Of a DNA stretch of 64,000 nucleotides, positions 8,746 to 17,284 are shown piece after piece; within the stretch, counting starts at the first letter, position 1, and every line of letters begins with the position of its first letter. The DNA comes from Solobacterium sp. (GTDB lineage: Bacteria > Bacillota_I > Bacilli_A > Erysipelotrichales > Erysipelotrichaceae): contig JAFRCE010000004.1 of assembly GCA_017404505.1 (NCBI GenBank), forward strand, positions 80,435 through 144,434, read 5' to 3'. Made by a program: the position numbers and the translations under genes. Below the pieces are notes generated by a model. It searched no databases. It was not told where the DNA came from and saw nothing but the letters and a program-made list of their open reading frames with translations.

Positions 8746-9228
8746 ATGAGAAAAGTTCGTTCTGCTCCGTCCGCATTCCTGCTCGCCGGTGCGATCCTGA
8801 CCGGTATCGGCTGTATTTTCCTGCCGATCGGCATTGGACTCCGGGCGGTTGACGCGTTATTCTTTTATGCTTTCGGTGCCGTCGGTGCGGTTCTTCTCGG
8901 CGTTGGCCTGGCTCTGCTGTATGTCTGGTACAGCCGCCGCAAGACAGCTGCCTCAGTCGTGGCCGCCGGCCGTTACGTGATGGCCCGCATTGTCAATATC
9001 AGCCGCAATTACAGCGTGACGATCAACGGTGTCAATCCGTATGTGGTCGAGTGCGTCTTCCAGGATCCCGATACCGGTATCAGTCATAATTTCCGCAGCG
9101 GAGATCTGATGGAAGATCCTTCCGCCAGTCTGAACAGCGACGAGATCCGTGTTTATATCAATCCCGACAACCTGGATGAATATTACGTCGATATAGATTC
9201 CGTTACGTCCCGGACGGTTTATCACTGA
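8746..9228 (+). CDS. Uncharacterised membrane protein with C-terminal soluble domain
   Basis: 160 residues: two membrane helices (about 10-31 and 38-61) followed by a roughly 90-residue beta-rich domain containing VECVFQDPDTG and IRVYINPDNLDEYYVD. The overall plan recalls DUF3592-like proteins, in which a short beta-domain follows two helices, but I cannot confirm the family. GAGGAG upstream supports ATG 8746. It shares a transcript with the 44-residue membrane protein and ends at a strong terminator. Confidence 0.6.
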   Translation: MRKVRSAPSAFLLAGAILTGIGCIFLPIGIGLRAVDALFFYAFGAVGAVLLGVGLALLYVWYSRRKTAASVVAAGRYVMARIVNISRNYSVTINGVNPYVVECVFQDPDTGISHNFRSGDLMEDPSASLNSDEIRVYINPDNLDEYYVDIDSVTSRTVYH

Positions 9229-9258
9229 AAAGAAACAGAAATGTTTCTTTTTCTTTCT
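9229..9258 (+). terminator. Rho-independent terminator
   Basis: Stem AAAGAAAC/GTTTCTTT with loop AGAAAT and a T-rich tail, directly after the stop codon at 9228. Confidence 0.75.
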
Positions 9259-9266
9259 TGATATTC

Positions 9267-9275
9267 TGCTATACT
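9267..9275 (+). promoter_or_regulatory. Extended -10 promoter of purC
   Basis: TG-C-TATACT, an extended -10 element 27 bases before the chosen purC start. No good -35 is visible at normal spacing. I see no PurR-type or purine-riboswitch structure in the very short leader. Confidence 0.6.
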
Positions 9276-9302
9276 GTCTGTGGCTGAATGGAGGTCATGA
9301 AA

Positions 9303-10172
9303 ATGATGGAATACACACCTGTTAAAGAAGGCAAAGTACGTGAGATCTATGACACCGGCGATGCGCTGATTATGGTCGCAACCGACCGTATCTCGGCATT
9401 CGACGTCATTCTGAAAAACACTGTTACGGATAAAGGAAAAGTCCTGACCCAGATGTCCCGTTTCTGGTTTGAACTGACCAAAGACATCATTAAGAATCAT
9501 ATGATCAGCACCGATGTCAATGACATGCCGGAATTCTTCCGCAACGACAGATTTGCCGGCCGTTCGATGCTGTGCACAAAGCTGGAAATGCTGCCGATCG
9601 AATGCATCGTCCGCGGTTATATTACCGGCAGCGGCTGGGCAAGCTATGAAAAAGACGGCACCGTCTGCGGTATCAGACTGCCGGAAGGTCTGAGAAACTG
9701 CGACAAACTGCCGGAAGCTATCTACACACCGAGCACCAAGGCGGAGATCGGTGACCACGACGAAAATATTTCTTTCGAACGATCCATCGAAGTACTGGAA
9801 AAACAGTTCCCGGGCCGCGGCAAAGAACTGGCAGAAAAACTGCGCGATGCGACACTGGCGCTTTACCGCAAGTGTGCTGACTATGCCTTAAGCAGAGGTA
9901 TCATCATTGCCGATACAAAATTCGAATTCGGCCTGGACGAGAACGGTGAACTGGTTCTCGGTGATGAAGTCCTGACACCGGATTCCAGCCGCTTCTGGCC
10001 GCTGGAAGGCTACGAGCCGGGTCATTCCCAGCCGTCGTTTGACAAACAGTTCGTCCGTGACTGGCTGAAAGCCAATCCGGAAAGCGACTACAATCTGCCG
10101 CAGGATGTCATCGACAAGACGATCGCCAAATACAAGGAAGCTTACTTCCTGCTCACAGGCAAAGAACTCTGA
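9303..10172 (+). CDS. purC: Phosphoribosylaminoimidazole-succinocarboxamide synthase PurC
   Basis: ATP-dependent ligase that joins aspartate to CAIR in de novo purine synthesis. Recognised by GKVREIYD near the N-terminus, [21 protein letters not shown], and [10 protein letters not shown] with [15 protein letters not shown]. About 289 residues, the longer PurC form. ATG 9303 is chosen because GGAGG at 9290-9294 leaves 8 bases of spacing; in-frame ATGs at 9288 and 9297 overlap or crowd that site. It stands alone rather than in a pur operon and has its own promoter and terminator. Confidence 0.95.
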   Translation: MMEYTPVKEGKVREIYDTGDALIMVATDRISAFDVILKNTVTDKGKVLTQMSRFWFELTKDIIKNHMISTDVNDMPEFFRNDRFAGRSMLCTKLEMLPIECIVRGYITGSGWASYEKDGTVCGIRLPEGLRNCDKLPEAIYTPSTKAEIGDHDENISFERSIEVLEKQFPGRGKELAEKLRDATLALYRKCADYALSRGIIIADTKFEFGLDENGELVLGDEVLTPDSSRFWPLEGYEPGHSQPSFDKQFVRDWLKANPESDYNLPQDVIDKTIAKYKEAYFLLTGKEL

Positions 10173-10196
10173 AACCGGAACTGATCCGGTTTTTTT
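10172..10196 (+). terminator. Rho-independent terminator after purC
   Basis: Stem AAACCGGA/TCCGGTTT with a five-base loop and a T run, starting at the last base of the purC stop codon. Confidence 0.85.
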
Positions 10197-10243
10197 CATG
10201 GAAATATCCTTCGGCGGCGCAATAAAACAGGTGGAGGGACACG

Positions 10244-10549
10244 ATGGAAAAAGAACGAATGGAATTCAAGAATCTCTGCCGCGGCTATCATGCGCAGAAA
10301 AAATGGCTGCGGGAGAAAGGGAACCGGGCCGGCTGTGAAGGCACCGAAGCGATGATCGCGGAGAATGTGAAAACCGTGGAAACCACCCTGCAGAAAATCG
10401 AAGAGCGGTTCGGACGGTCCGCCCGCCGTATTGTCAGTGGCATGTATGTGGATCATATTTCCCAGAAGGAGATGGCGGAGCTCTGCGGCATTCCGCTGCG
10501 GACCCTGCAGCGCCGCCTGCATACATGGACGGATTTCAGCGGTGAATAG
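10244..10549 (+). CDS. Small helix-turn-helix protein (101 aa)
   Basis: 101 residues, rich in Arg, Lys and Glu. The C-terminal part (DHISQKEMAELCGIPLRTLQ) has the shape of a sigma-70 region 4 or RinA/ArpU-like helix-turn-helix; the N-terminal two-thirds look helical. GGAGGG upstream supports ATG 10244. Its stop overlaps the GTG start of the next gene by 8 bases, and that gene also ends in a helix-turn-helix, so the two are likely co-translated. No phage genes are nearby. A regulatory role is inferred. Confidence 0.55.
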   Translation: MEKERMEFKNLCRGYHAQKKWLREKGNRAGCEGTEAMIAENVKTVETTLQKIEERFGRSARRIVSGMYVDHISQKEMAELCGIPLRTLQRRLHTWTDFSGE

Positions 10550-10979
10550 CAGGGAAATCCGGACGGTCAGACACCGCTGGCGCCGTTATCAGGCGGCTTT
10601 GAAGCGCGCGCAGGAGATCCGTGATGAACTGCGGCGCCTGCAGAATTCATACCTGCCCGGTTCCGGGATCGTTCACGTCAGCCGAAACAGACACTGGGAC
10701 GGACAGGATGATGTGATCGCGAAAATGACGCGCCAGGAAAACCTGCACAGGGAACTGAAGCAGTGTGAGACTTTGATTCAGAGTGTCCGCTGCGATATGG
10801 AAAAACTGCCGCACGACAGTCAGCGGATCCTGCTTCTTCTGGCCTGGAGCGAGCGTATTCCGCTTGCCAGTCTGGCGGAAATCTACGGCCTGAGCAGAAG
10901 ACGCATGCAGGAGATGATCCATGCGGCAGCCATGGAAATCGTGGCGCAGCCGGCGGGTCTTCGCGCCGGGAAGAGATAG
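10542..10979 (+). CDS. Small helix-turn-helix protein (145 aa), GTG start
   Basis: 145 residues if read from GTG 10542, which overlaps the upstream gene by 8 bases; the frame is open from 10431, but starting there would bury most of the preceding gene. A charged, probably coiled-coil N-terminus (RRYQAALKRAQEIRDELRRL) leads to PHDSQRILLLLAWSE and a C-terminal helix-turn-helix (ASLAEIYGLSRRRMQEMI). This resembles sigma-70 region 4-like proteins. The target is unknown; overlap suggests it works with the 101-residue protein. It ends in TAG. Confidence 0.5.
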   Translation: MNSREIRTVRHRWRRYQAALKRAQEIRDELRRLQNSYLPGSGIVHVSRNRHWDGQDDVIAKMTRQENLHRELKQCETLIQSVRCDMEKLPHDSQRILLLLAWSERIPLASLAEIYGLSRRRMQEMIHAAAMEIVAQPAGLRAGKR

Positions 10980-11039
10980 TTCAAATTGTTTTGAAGGGGA
11001 AGTTGTTGTAGAGTATTTTTTAAGAAAAGAGGTATCTCT

Positions 11040-12377
11040 ATGACAAAAATGGAACCGATCACGACGGCTGAGATCGAAGCACTGCGCGAAGCGTATGTGA
11101 AAGATGAGAAAGCCAGAGTTGTCAGAAACGCGCTGACCAAAAACGATCTGAATATGATCAGCCGTGTTTTTGAAGCAGAGGCTGCCAATCCTTTTATTTT
11201 CAGCATTGACATCAAAACCATGTCCGCCACCAATCAGATGGCATCCGGCCGCTGCTGGATCTTCTCGGCGCTCAACGTCATGCGCGAGACGATCGGCAAG
11301 AAGTACGGCATCAAGGAATTTGAACTGTCCCAGAACTTCGTCGCTTTCTATGACAAACTCGAAAAGGCAAACTGGTTCATGGAATGCGTTCTTCAGGAAA
11401 TCGACAATCCGGTCGGCTCACCGGAAAACAGATTCCTGCTCGACTGGGCAGTCGGCGACGGCGGTCAGTGGAACATGCTGGCAAGTCTGATCAAAAAATA
11501 CGGCATCTGCCCGAAGACAGCCATGCCGGAAACATATCAGTCTTCCCATACCAGAACCATGAACGGCATCCTCAACCAGCGCCTGCGCAGATTCGCCTCA
11601 GACGCGAGAAAAGCCGCTGCCGAAGGCAGAAAAGGAGACATCGCCGGTCTGAAGAAAGAAGCACTGAAAGAGATCTACGGACTGATCGCTTCCTGTTTCG
11701 GCCTGCCGCCGAAGTCCTTCACGTTCGAATACTATGACAAGGACGAAAAGCACCATGCCGAATATAACGTCACACCGCTGGAATTCTATGAGAAGTATCT
11801 CGGCACCGACGTCGACGACTATGTCAGCGTCATCAACGGTCCGACAGCTGACAAGCCATATCACAAGCTGTATACCGTCAAGTATCTTGGCAACGTCGTC
11901 GCCGGCAACCGGGTGGAACTGCTGAACCTGCCGATCGAGGAATTCAAGGAAGCCACCCTGAAACAGCTGAAGGACGGCGAAGTCGTCTGGTTCGGCTGCG
12001 ACTGTGGCAAGGACGGCGACCGGGAATCCGGTCTTTGGGATGACGGTCTGTTCGATTACGAAGGCACCCTGGATATGCATCTGAATCTGACCAAGGCCGA
12101 ACAGCTGGACATGCGCCACAGCGCCATGAACCACGCCATGGTCATTACCGGCGTCAATCTTGTCGATGACAAACCGACCAGATGGAAGATCGAGAACTCC
12201 TGGAGTGACAAGAACGGCCAGAAGGGCTACTACTCCGCAAGTGATTCCTGGTTTGACAAATACATGTATGTCGTCGCCATCAACAAGAAATATCTTTCCG
12301 AAAAAGCCCTCGCTGCTTTGCAGGAAGAACCGACTGTTCTGGAACCGTGGGATCCGTTCGGAACCCTGGCTGACTGA
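11040..12377 (+). CDS. pepC: Aminopeptidase C (bleomycin hydrolase family)
   Basis: Cytoplasmic C1B cysteine aminopeptidase of 445 residues, the usual length. Catalytic residues are Gln66 and Cys72 (NQMASGRCWIF), His365 (NHAMVITGV) and Asn386 (IENSW). Family members form hexamers with the active sites facing an inner channel and trim amino acids from peptides. AGAGG lies a few bases before ATG 11040. Single-gene unit with a strong downstream terminator. Confidence 0.95.
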   Translation: MTKMEPITTAEIEALREAYVKDEKARVVRNALTKNDLNMISRVFEAEAANPFIFSIDIKTMSATNQMASGRCWIFSALNVMRETIGKKYGIKEFELSQNFVAFYDKLEKANWFMECVLQEIDNPVGSPENRFLLDWAVGDGGQWNMLASLIKKYGICPKTAMPETYQSSHTRTMNGILNQRLRRFASDARKAAAEGRKGDIAGLKKEALKEIYGLIASCFGLPPKSFTFEYYDKDEKHHAEYNVTPLEFYEKYLGTDVDDYVSVINGPTADKPYHKLYTVKYLGNVVAGNRVELLNLPIEEFKEATLKQLKDGEVVWFGCDCGKDGDRESGLWDDGLFDYEGTLDMHLNLTKAEQLDMRHSAMNHAMVITGVNLVDDKPTRWKIENSWSDKNGQKGYYSASDSWFDKYMYVVAINKKYLSEKALAALQEEPTVLEPWDPFGTLAD

Positions 12378-12387
12378 AACATGCCGT

Positions 12388-12418
12388 AAGAGCTGGCAAT
12401 ATGCCCAGCTCTTTTTTC
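12388..12418 (+). terminator. Rho-independent terminator after pepC
   Basis: Stem AAGAGCTGG/CCAGCTCTT with a short loop and a T run. Confidence 0.85.
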
Positions 12419-12480
12419 ATGAAATGAGACACGCTTAGTGTATAATTCAGATGAAGTCTGAAGCAGGCGGGAGTTGGTGT

Positions 12481-13782
12481 ATGAGAATCGGAGTCATTTC
12501 ACTTGGCTGTGCCAAGAATCTGGTGGATACGGAGAATCTTCTGGGGCTGCTGATCGCGAGCGGCCAGGAAATCGTCAGGAATTATGATGAGGCGGAAGCC
12601 ATTATCATCAATACCTGCGGTTTTATTGAGAGCGCCAAGACAGAGGCCATTGAAACCATTCTCGACACCGCGGATCTGAAAGAACAGAATCTGAAGAAAC
12701 TGATCGTCATGGGCTGCCTGAGTCAGCGCTACAAACCGCAGCTGGAAGAAGAAATGCCGGAAGTGGACCGTTTCATCGCCATTGACGAATACCGGGATCT
12801 CGGTGCCATTCTTTCCGAAGTACTCGGTGAAAAGATTGCCAACACCTACGGCAAGACACCGCGCGTTCTCTCCGGCAAGCCATGGATGGCGTATCTCCGG
12901 ATCGCCGACGGCTGTGACAATAAATGCAGCTACTGCGCCATTCCGCTCATCCGCGGACCGATGCGTTCCGCCGACGCCGACGAACTGGTCAGCGAAGCGG
13001 AGCGACTGGTTGGCATGGGTGTGAAGGAAATCAATCTGATCGCCCAGGACAGTTCCCGCTACGGCTATGATCTCGACGGAAAGCTGCATCTCTCTGAACT
13101 GCTGAAGAGACTGAACGCCATTAACGGCATTCACTGGATCCGGATCCTGTATCTGTACCCGGATGAAATACCCGATGATCTGATCATGACCATGAAGGAA
13201 TGCGAACACGTTCTGCCATATTTTGATATTCCCGTCCAGCACGGCAGTGACCGGATCCTGAAAGCGATGAACCGCCGCGGCAGCCGCCAGCTGATCCTTG
13301 AAAGATGCCGCCGTATCCGGGAAGAACTGCCGGATGCCGTTCTGCGGACGACGCTGATCTGCGGCTTCCCCGGGGAAAGCGAAGAAGACCACCAGCTGAA
13401 TCTTTCGATGATCGAAGAAGCCGGCTGGGATCATCTTGGCGCCTTCACTTATTCAAAGGAAGAAGGCACGCCGGCATATGACAAAGAAGACGACGTGCCG
13501 CCGGAAGTCAAGCAGAGGCGTCTCGAAGAAGTGATGACGCTGCAGGAAAAAATCAGTGCCGCGCGTCTGAAAGAAAAAATCGGTTCCGTCCAGGAGGTCA
13601 TGGTTGAAAAATATGACCGGCTGACGGAAATGTATATCGGCCGCAGTGCGTTATATGCACCGGACGAAGTGGACGGCTGTGTCCGTTTCCACAGCAATGG
13701 GGACTATGAACCGGGTGATTTCGTCATGGTCCGCATTACCCGCAGTGCCAGCCACAATCTGATTGGTGAGGAAATCAGATAA
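12481..13782 (+). CDS. rimO: Ribosomal protein S12 methylthiotransferase RimO
   Basis: Radical SAM methylthiotransferase that modifies the conserved Asp of ribosomal protein S12. The UPF0004 domain has Cys10 (ISLGCAKNLVDTE, the RimO form), Cys46 and Cys79; the radical SAM cluster is C145-x3-C149-x2-C152 (GCDNKCSYCAIP); a TRAM-like domain follows at the C-terminus. ATG 12481 is preferred over ATG 12451 because GGGAG lies 7 bases upstream, and the -10 box TATAAT at 12441-12446 is too close to 12451 for that codon to be transcribed. The DUF2779 gene follows 16 bases after the stop. Confidence 0.93.
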   Translation: MRIGVISLGCAKNLVDTENLLGLLIASGQEIVRNYDEAEAIIINTCGFIESAKTEAIETILDTADLKEQNLKKLIVMGCLSQRYKPQLEEEMPEVDRFIAIDEYRDLGAILSEVLGEKIANTYGKTPRVLSGKPWMAYLRIADGCDNKCSYCAIPLIRGPMRSADADELVSEAERLVGMGVKEINLIAQDSSRYGYDLDGKLHLSELLKRLNAINGIHWIRILYLYPDEIPDDLIMTMKECEHVLPYFDIPVQHGSDRILKAMNRRGSRQLILERCRRIREELPDAVLRTTLICGFPGESEEDHQLNLSMIEEAGWDHLGAFTYSKEEGTPAYDKEDDVPPEVKQRRLEEVMTLQEKISAARLKEKIGSVQEVMVEKYDRLTEMYIGRSALYAPDEVDGCVRFHSNGDYEPGDFVMVRITRSASHNLIGEEIR

Positions 13783-13798
13783 ACCGAAAGGAAAACCT

Positions 13799-15262
13799 AT
13801 GTTTCATATCTCTGATGTCAAAAAATATATGCGCTGCCGGCGTCTTTACTGCCTCGACCAGTTTGCGGAAAGAAAGCCGTTCCATCCGTTTGTCAGACTG
13901 GACGAGCAGGTTTCCGACCTGGTTGCGAAGAAGCTCGGCGTCACCGATCCGTTTATCGGTTCCATCGGTGACGATGCGGGTAAGGCCATGGCCGCGATGG
14001 AAGATCATGACTGGCTGATCAAGGCCCGTTTTGAATATGACAGACTGCGCGTCAAGGTGCCTTTTCTGCACCGCAATGAAGACGGCTGGGATCTGTATTT
14101 CATGTTCATCGGTCTGTTTCCGCACCATAATGACATGCTGTTTTACTGCAGTATGGTATGGGTCCTGGATCATCTTGACATAAAGCTGAAGAACATGTAC
14201 GTGGTCCATCTCAACAGTGAGTATGTCCGTCAGGATGAACTGGACGTCGATCAGCTGTTCATCGTCAGCGACTGTTTTTACAACGGCAAGAACAATCCGA
14301 CAATGCCGGTCGTCAAAGCGGTCCGTTCCAAGATGCAGAACATCCAGCCGCTGCTGGCCGAGATGGAAGCGGGTTTTGACGAGATACCGGCACCGGTGCG
14401 CACCCAGCACTGCACCGGCCGGCAGAAGTGCAGCTACTATGAGGAATGCTTCCCGCAGGAAATTGCCCAGGACGATAACTCCATCCTGACGCTGATCGGT
14501 GCCCAGCATCGCTATGAAATGCAGAATGATGGCATCAACTATCTGAAGGACGCCGACGAAAAGCGTATCGAAGGCTCCAGGCAGCAGTACGCACAGATCA
14601 TGGCGGACCGGCAGGGCGGCCTTTACTGCGACAAACTGGCGCTGCAGAGCTGGCTGAAACGGCTGAAGTATCCGATCACCTGTATCGATTTCGAATGGGA
14701 GCGCTATGCGATTCCCCCGTATCCGGGCATGCATCCATACGATGTGCTGCTGTTCGAATATTCGATCCATATCATCCATGAAGATCATTCCGTGGATCAG
14801 AAAGTCTATCTTTCCATTCATGATCAGCGGGAGGATTTTGCCCGCAGTCTGCTCAATGACATTCCCAAAGAGGGAACCGTGCTGGCTTACAACGCCGAAG
14901 GAGCGGAGAAGATCCGCATCAGCGAACTGGCGGAAACCTTCCCGCAGTACCGGGACGGACTTCTCGCAATCAATGAGCGCATGGAAGACCTGCAGCTGCC
15001 GTTTGAGAGCGGCATGGTCTATGACGTGCGGATGCGTGGCCAGTGGTCACTGAAAAAGATCATGGCCATGATGGACGATCCCGGTTATCAGGACCTCGAT
15101 ATCCAGCAGGGTATGGATGCCGTGTTTGAATGGCGCCGCCTGGATGAGGCAGGGGAACTGGACGACAGTGATCCACGGGTGCAGGAACTGAAAGACTACT
15201 GCGGCATGGATTCCTACGCGATGACCGTCGTGCTGGAATGGCTGTATGAGATTTCCCGATGA
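13799..15262 (+). CDS. DUF2779 protein: Cys-rich Cas4/AddB-like N-half plus RNase H-like exonuclease domain
   Basis: 487 residues. The N-terminal half has Cys13 followed by C205-x5-C211-x5-C217, the layout of the iron-sulfur cluster that staples Cas4/AddB-type nucleases, but I do not see the ExK nuclease motif expected between them. The C-terminal half starts with CIDFEWE (Asp297, Glu299), the first motif of DnaQ/RNase H-like exonucleases, and has matching acidic motifs later (YNAEGAE; DYCGMDSYA). A DNA or RNA processing role is inferred; no partners are adjacent. AAAGGAAAA before ATG 13799 supports the start, and the in-frame ATG at 13763 lies inside rimO. Confidence 0.75.
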   Translation: MFHISDVKKYMRCRRLYCLDQFAERKPFHPFVRLDEQVSDLVAKKLGVTDPFIGSIGDDAGKAMAAMEDHDWLIKARFEYDRLRVKVPFLHRNEDGWDLYFMFIGLFPHHNDMLFYCSMVWVLDHLDIKLKNMYVVHLNSEYVRQDELDVDQLFIVSDCFYNGKNNPTMPVVKAVRSKMQNIQPLLAEMEAGFDEIPAPVRTQHCTGRQKCSYYEECFPQEIAQDDNSILTLIGAQHRYEMQNDGINYLKDADEKRIEGSRQQYAQIMADRQGGLYCDKLALQSWLKRLKYPITCIDFEWERYAIPPYPGMHPYDVLLFEYSIHIIHEDHSVDQKVYLSIHDQREDFARSLLNDIPKEGTVLAYNAEGAEKIRISELAETFPQYRDGLLAINERMEDLQLPFESGMVYDVRMRGQWSLKKIMAMMDDPGYQDLDIQQGMDAVFEWRRLDEAGELDDSDPRVQELKDYCGMDSYAMTVVLEWLYEISR

Positions 15263-15288
15263 AGGCATTGAAATCAGTGCCTTTTTTT
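15262..15288 (+). terminator. Rho-independent terminator
   Basis: Stem AAGGCATTG/CAGTGCCTT (one G-U pair) with loop AAAT and seven T. Confidence 0.85.
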
Positions 15289-15299
15289 GCGGATTGAGA

Positions 15300-15406
15300 T
15301 ACAATATAAGTAATTAAAGGAGTGTATCAAAGACACATAATCATAAGAATTCGTAACGGATGTTTTTCCCGTATACCCATAGATCGATATAGAATAGGAG
15401 GTCATT
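15300..15406 (+). promoter_or_regulatory. hpf promoter and about 95-base leader
   Basis: TACAAT at 15300-15305 is the likely -10. The leader includes a weak hairpin (GTGT/ACAC near 15322-15337) and a second one (ACGG/CCGT near 15356-15372), then AGGAGG before the hpf start. I see no recognised riboswitch. Confidence 0.4.
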
Positions 15407-15937
15407 ATGAGGTTTGAGATTGTTGGAAAAAACGTTGAAATTTCAGATTCGATGAGGGAGCAGATCGAAAAGAAACTGTCCAACATGGACAAGTATCTGC
15501 TGATCGACCCGGACACCATCGCCAGAGTCGTGGCCAGGGTGTATCCGAATTCACAGAAAATCGAGGTGACAATTCCGACGAAAATCGGCCTCCTGCGTAC
15601 GGAAGTCGTCAACGATGACTTCTACGCAGCCGTGGATCTGGCCATTGACAAACTGGAAGACCAGATCAGAAGACAGAAGACAAGACTGTCACGCCGTCAC
15701 AGAGAGCATCTGGCACAGGCCTTCATTGAAGAAGCAGTGAAGGAAGAAGGCAGAGACATTCCGGTCCGCACCAAGACAGTCGCGGCTGAGGAAATGGCTC
15801 TTGACGATGCCATCATGCACATGGAACTGCTGAGCCACAACTTCTTCATTTACAGAGATGAGGAAAACGGACAGATCTGCGTGGTTTACCGCAGAGCCAA
15901 CGGCGGCTACGGTCTGATCGAGGTTGACGAAGACTGA
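15407..15937 (+). CDS. hpf: Long-form ribosome hibernation promoting factor
   Basis: 176 residues, the long HPF form that alone drives 100S ribosome dimers in Bacillota. The N-terminal S30AE domain (residues 1-105) binds the decoding region; the C-terminal dimerisation domain (about 120-176) is recognised by AIMHMELLSHNFFIYRD and YRRANGGYGLIEVD. A strong AGGAGG precedes ATG 15407. Single-gene unit ending at a bidirectional terminator. Confidence 0.95.
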   Translation: MRFEIVGKNVEISDSMREQIEKKLSNMDKYLLIDPDTIARVVARVYPNSQKIEVTIPTKIGLLRTEVVNDDFYAAVDLAIDKLEDQIRRQKTRLSRRHREHLAQAFIEEAVKEEGRDIPVRTKTVAAEEMALDDAIMHMELLSHNFFIYRDEENGQICVVYRRANGGYGLIEVDED

Positions 15938-15940
15938 AGA

Positions 15941-15972
15941 AAAAAAGAATCCACCCGGCGGGTGGATTTTTT
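15941..15972. terminator. Bidirectional rho-independent terminator
   Basis: Stem AATCCACCC/GGGTGGATT with a 3-base loop, preceded by an A run and followed by a T run, so it can stop both hpf and the convergent membrane-protein gene. Confidence 0.85.
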
Positions 15973-16633
15973 AGTTCATTATGGAAAGGATCATCAGAAT
16001 CAGATTGACGATTCCCAGAGCAAGTATGCCGGGTACGATCGTGTGTGTCTGATTGTAAAGATATGACAGCAGGGCGAACAGTCCCATGAAATAGACATAG
16101 CTTCTTAACAGCAGGGAAATATCATTCAGCGGCACAAAGGCGATGGTGATGACCAGACCGACGGCCAGAGCGGAAAGCAGGATCGACTGCAGTTCCTTGT
16201 GAATGACATCGAGATGGTCGGTCATGATCTTGAAGGTCAGATTCAGCATGGCGGATTCCATGAAGCTGAAGGCGACCAGGAAGCCCGGACGCGCGTAGCC
16301 GTAGCCGATCAGGGCATAGGAGGGCGGCAGGATCAGATGCGCCTGGAAGAAACTCAGGCCCAGCAGTGACCACAAAAAGATTAGGGCGCCGCCGATCAGG
16401 GTATACAGAATCGTATCCGGGATGTTCTCCTTGGCGCGGTTGTAGTGGATCGCCACCAGATTCCAGTTATACATGATCAGCACCGAAGTGAAGATATTCA
16501 TGGAAAACATCAATGAGATCTGTTCCTGATCCAGGAAGATATTCAGGAGCCTGGCGGTGATCGGAATCATGGCCGTCAGGATCAGGGAAATCACGATGCG
16601 TTTCCTTGACAGGGTGGAAATTGTCTGGGTCAT
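15971..16633 (-). CDS. Uncharacterised multi-helix membrane protein (220 aa)
   Basis: 220 residues with about six predicted membrane helices (starting at residues near 12, 42, 78, 108, 150 and 172, with a final one at 200) and few charged residues outside a central segment (MTDHLDVIHKELQ). I do not recognise the family. On the minus strand a TATACT-like -10 box lies about 25 bases upstream and AGAGG precedes the start. It converges on hpf and shares its terminator. Confidence 0.6.
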   Translation of the reverse strand: MTQTISTLSRKRIVISLILTAMIPITARLLNIFLDQEQISLMFSMNIFTSVLIMYNWNLVAIHYNRAKENIPDTILYTLIGGALIFLWSLLGLSFFQAHLILPPSYALIGYGYARPGFLVAFSFMESAMLNLTFKIMTDHLDVIHKELQSILLSALAVGLVITIAFVPLNDISLLLRSYVYFMGLFALLSYLYNQTHTIVPGILALGIVNLILMILSIMN

Positions 16634-16774
16634 ATGAAACCTCTTCTTTTACCAGTTTAGTATATCGGATAATGAAAAGAATGTCATTTGTGCATGGAAA
16701 ACTGCCTTTCGTGCACGGATGCTTTTCTTTGTCCGTCCGTGTGTTCAGACAATGGAAACGGGAGGAGTGAAACC

Positions 16775-17116
16775 ATGATTTATGAGAAAAAGGGCAGAAA
16801 GAAAATCGAAGACATGAGCGCCAGGGAACTCAGCCAGATCATGAAATACCTGGGCGGCATATACCGGCGGGCGAAAAAACGGGTGGATCTTTGTGACCGC
16901 CAAAGCGGCGGCCGGATGGATCAGTACGACCGGCAGCTGATCTATCTGATCGACCGCACCCTGCAGGACTGTTCACGTCAGAACAGCATGATCCTGCGCC
17001 GCACGTACTTTGAAAACAGCGACGAAGGCTGGTATGCGGAGTTTCTGTCCGCCAGCGCGTTTTATCGCCTGAAAAAGGAGGCGGCAGTGGAATTCCTCAA
17101 TTGCTTAGACTATTAA
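16775..17116 (+). CDS. Small regulator-like protein (113 aa)
   Basis: 113 residues, strongly basic at the start (EKKGRKKIEDMSARELSQIM). The C-terminal region, with MILRRTYFENSDEGWYAEF and SASAFYRLKKEAAVEFL, is laid out like a sigma-70 region 4 helix-turn-helix, and it recalls the small MG284/MPN403-type proteins of Mollicutes and Erysipelotrichia (from memory, not checked). GGAGGAG lies 7 bases before ATG 16775. No terminator separates it from the ptsI leader, so some read-through into ptsI is possible. Confidence 0.5.
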   Translation: MIYEKKGRKKIEDMSARELSQIMKYLGGIYRRAKKRVDLCDRQSGGRMDQYDRQLIYLIDRTLQDCSRQNSMILRRTYFENSDEGWYAEFLSASAFYRLKKEAAVEFLNCLDY

Positions 17117-17120
17117 AGGA

Positions 17121-17284
17121 TGTTAAAATGAATTCAGAAATGGACGGCTTCGCAGCGTTTTCATCTGCGCCTGCAGTATCACAATTATCATCGGCAACAG
17201 CGGGAGGGTTTCTTCTGCTTTGGCAGGTCAGGTAAACGCTTACATAGCCGAACATGCACAGAAAGCATTCAGGAGGAATAAATA
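17121..17284 (+). promoter_or_regulatory. ptsI extended -10 promoter and about 150-base leader
   Basis: TG-T-TAAAAT at 17121-17129 is an extended -10; transcription from about 17136 would give a leader of roughly 150 bases before ptsI. The leader ends in AGGAGG. I do not recognise a structured element in it. A 35-codon ORF (17128-17235) begins inside the -10 box, so it is probably not translated from this promoter. No ptsH precedes ptsI here. Confidence 0.5.

Noticed and set aside
15317..15406. A short upstream reading frame starting at GTG in the hpf leader.
   Set aside because: The apparent ribosome-binding site overlaps the GTG with no spacing, so initiation there is unlikely.
17128..17235. 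A 35-codon leader peptide before ptsI.
   Set aside because: Its ATG lies inside the extended -10 box, so it would not be on the ptsI transcript, and the sequence is not distinctive.
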